From NCBI RefSeq assembly GCF_010111755.1, contig NC_088962.1:620001-684000 (forward strand): a DNA stretch of 64,000 nt, written 5' to 3'. Source of the stretch: Nakaseomyces glabratus (Eukaryota; Ascomycota; Saccharomycetes; Saccharomycetales; Saccharomycetaceae). The number at the start of each line of letters is the position of its first letter. Position 1 is the first letter of the stretch. Below the pieces are notes generated by a model. The model had not been told where the DNA came from and ran no database searches. It saw only the letters and a program-made list of their open reading frames with translations. Both the position numbers and the translations under genes were made by a program. Positions 63,231 to 64,000 of the stretch are shown one piece after another.

Positions 63231-64000
63231 CTCGAGTACTAATTTTTAAGACCTAACTAGCAAATCCGTTATAATTCAAATTGTGAACTTTATGCTATAT
63301 TGCTTTTGGATAACAATATCTTGCCTCTCGTATGCGGATGAAAATCCTTCAACTTTATTTACAACAATATAATTCCTGCTGCTATCAAGCCAGTAAGATG
63401 TTCCTGAATGCTGTGTTTTAATTAAAAGCCACTGTAGTAATCGAGCTCTTAGTAGAATCACATATACAATATCTAGCTGTCTTCTTAAAGTCTTGGTTAC
63501 CTTGATCAATGATGTTTATTGATATTTATTGATTTTTCTGTGGGTGCTTTTTTAAAAGATCAATAACAAAACTGAATCTCAAACACCAAACCTATGATGT
63601 ATATTAACTATGAGCAGTACCCTTTTTTTTTCTTTTGAGATGTCCTTAAGCGTGCTCTCCGTCGAACTCTTTTGTGGGATACTTCTTTAATATTAAAGTC
63701 GCGTTGATAATCAAAGTGGCACGTTTACTGAAACTCAAACGCTCTTAGTTTTTATATGTCTGACCGGCTATCTCTTCTCAAAACTGTTTTTGACACCTGC
63801 TAACCTGATGGGTTCCTGAAATGTTAGAAATGCCGTATCTTCGCTTTTCGCTCTATCACGGAAAAACAAACCAGTAGAGTTTGTAGAGCGAGAAAACGAA
63901 CGCCGATGAGCCTTATAATATGTACCTGGTGTAATAGCTAGCAAAGTTGTGTCTCTAAAACGAATCCAGTATCGTAAACAGAACTACTCAAAAGGTTGTG
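63231..64000. other. ATG1 upstream region
   Basis: About 770 bases to the window edge, including the ATG1 promoter and a T-rich tract near 63624. No gene is recognised. An open minus-strand frame at 63276-63509 has no coding character. Confidence 0.55.

Overview
This is nuclear DNA of a budding yeast of the family Saccharomycetaceae. It is AT-rich, its genes are intron-poor, and nearly every long reading frame is recognisable as an ortholog of a Saccharomyces cerevisiae gene. I do not name the species. The gene content fits a lineage outside Saccharomyces with unusually long intergenic stretches.

Layout. Block A (1-21.5 kb) has the order and relative orientation of S. cerevisiae YJL128C to YJL133W: PBS2, TRK1, URA2, AIM23, the YJL132W ortholog and MRS3. 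A middle zone (21.5-39 kb) is nearly gene-free. It holds a tRNA-Lys(CUU), a two-zinc-finger regulator of the CMR3/YPR015C type, and a 12.3-kb stretch with no convincing gene. Block B (39-63.2 kb) starts with an unrecognised 216-residue protein and then follows S. cerevisiae YGL172W to YGL180W: NUP49, XRN1, BUD13, SAE2, the YGL176C ortholog, MPT5 and ATG1. TOS3, expected between MPT5 and ATG1, is absent; a 5.7-kb gap takes its place.

The genes are mostly independent housekeeping and signalling functions: the osmostress MAPKK, potassium uptake, the first two pyrimidine steps, mitochondrial translation initiation, mitochondrial iron import, nuclear pore, 5'-3' mRNA decay, splicing/retention, DNA-end resection, a PUF-type mRNA regulator, and the autophagy kinase. 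They sit together through conserved gene order, not as an operon.

I found no clearly novel protein system. The best leads lie in the noncoding DNA: (1) a ribosome-biogenesis-type promoter (Tbf1-like site, two RRPE-like boxes, PAC, TATA) between TRK1 and URA2 with no gene attached; (2) a cluster of Tbf1-like sites in the MPT5-ATG1 gap; (3) a possible C/D snoRNA at about 38.3 kb; (4) the 12.3-kb desert, whose left part is purine-rich with seven STREs and a G-quadruplex motif; and (5) a small, apparently one-base-broken coding frame at 55.5 kb. All of these are read by eye and need comparative or RNA data.
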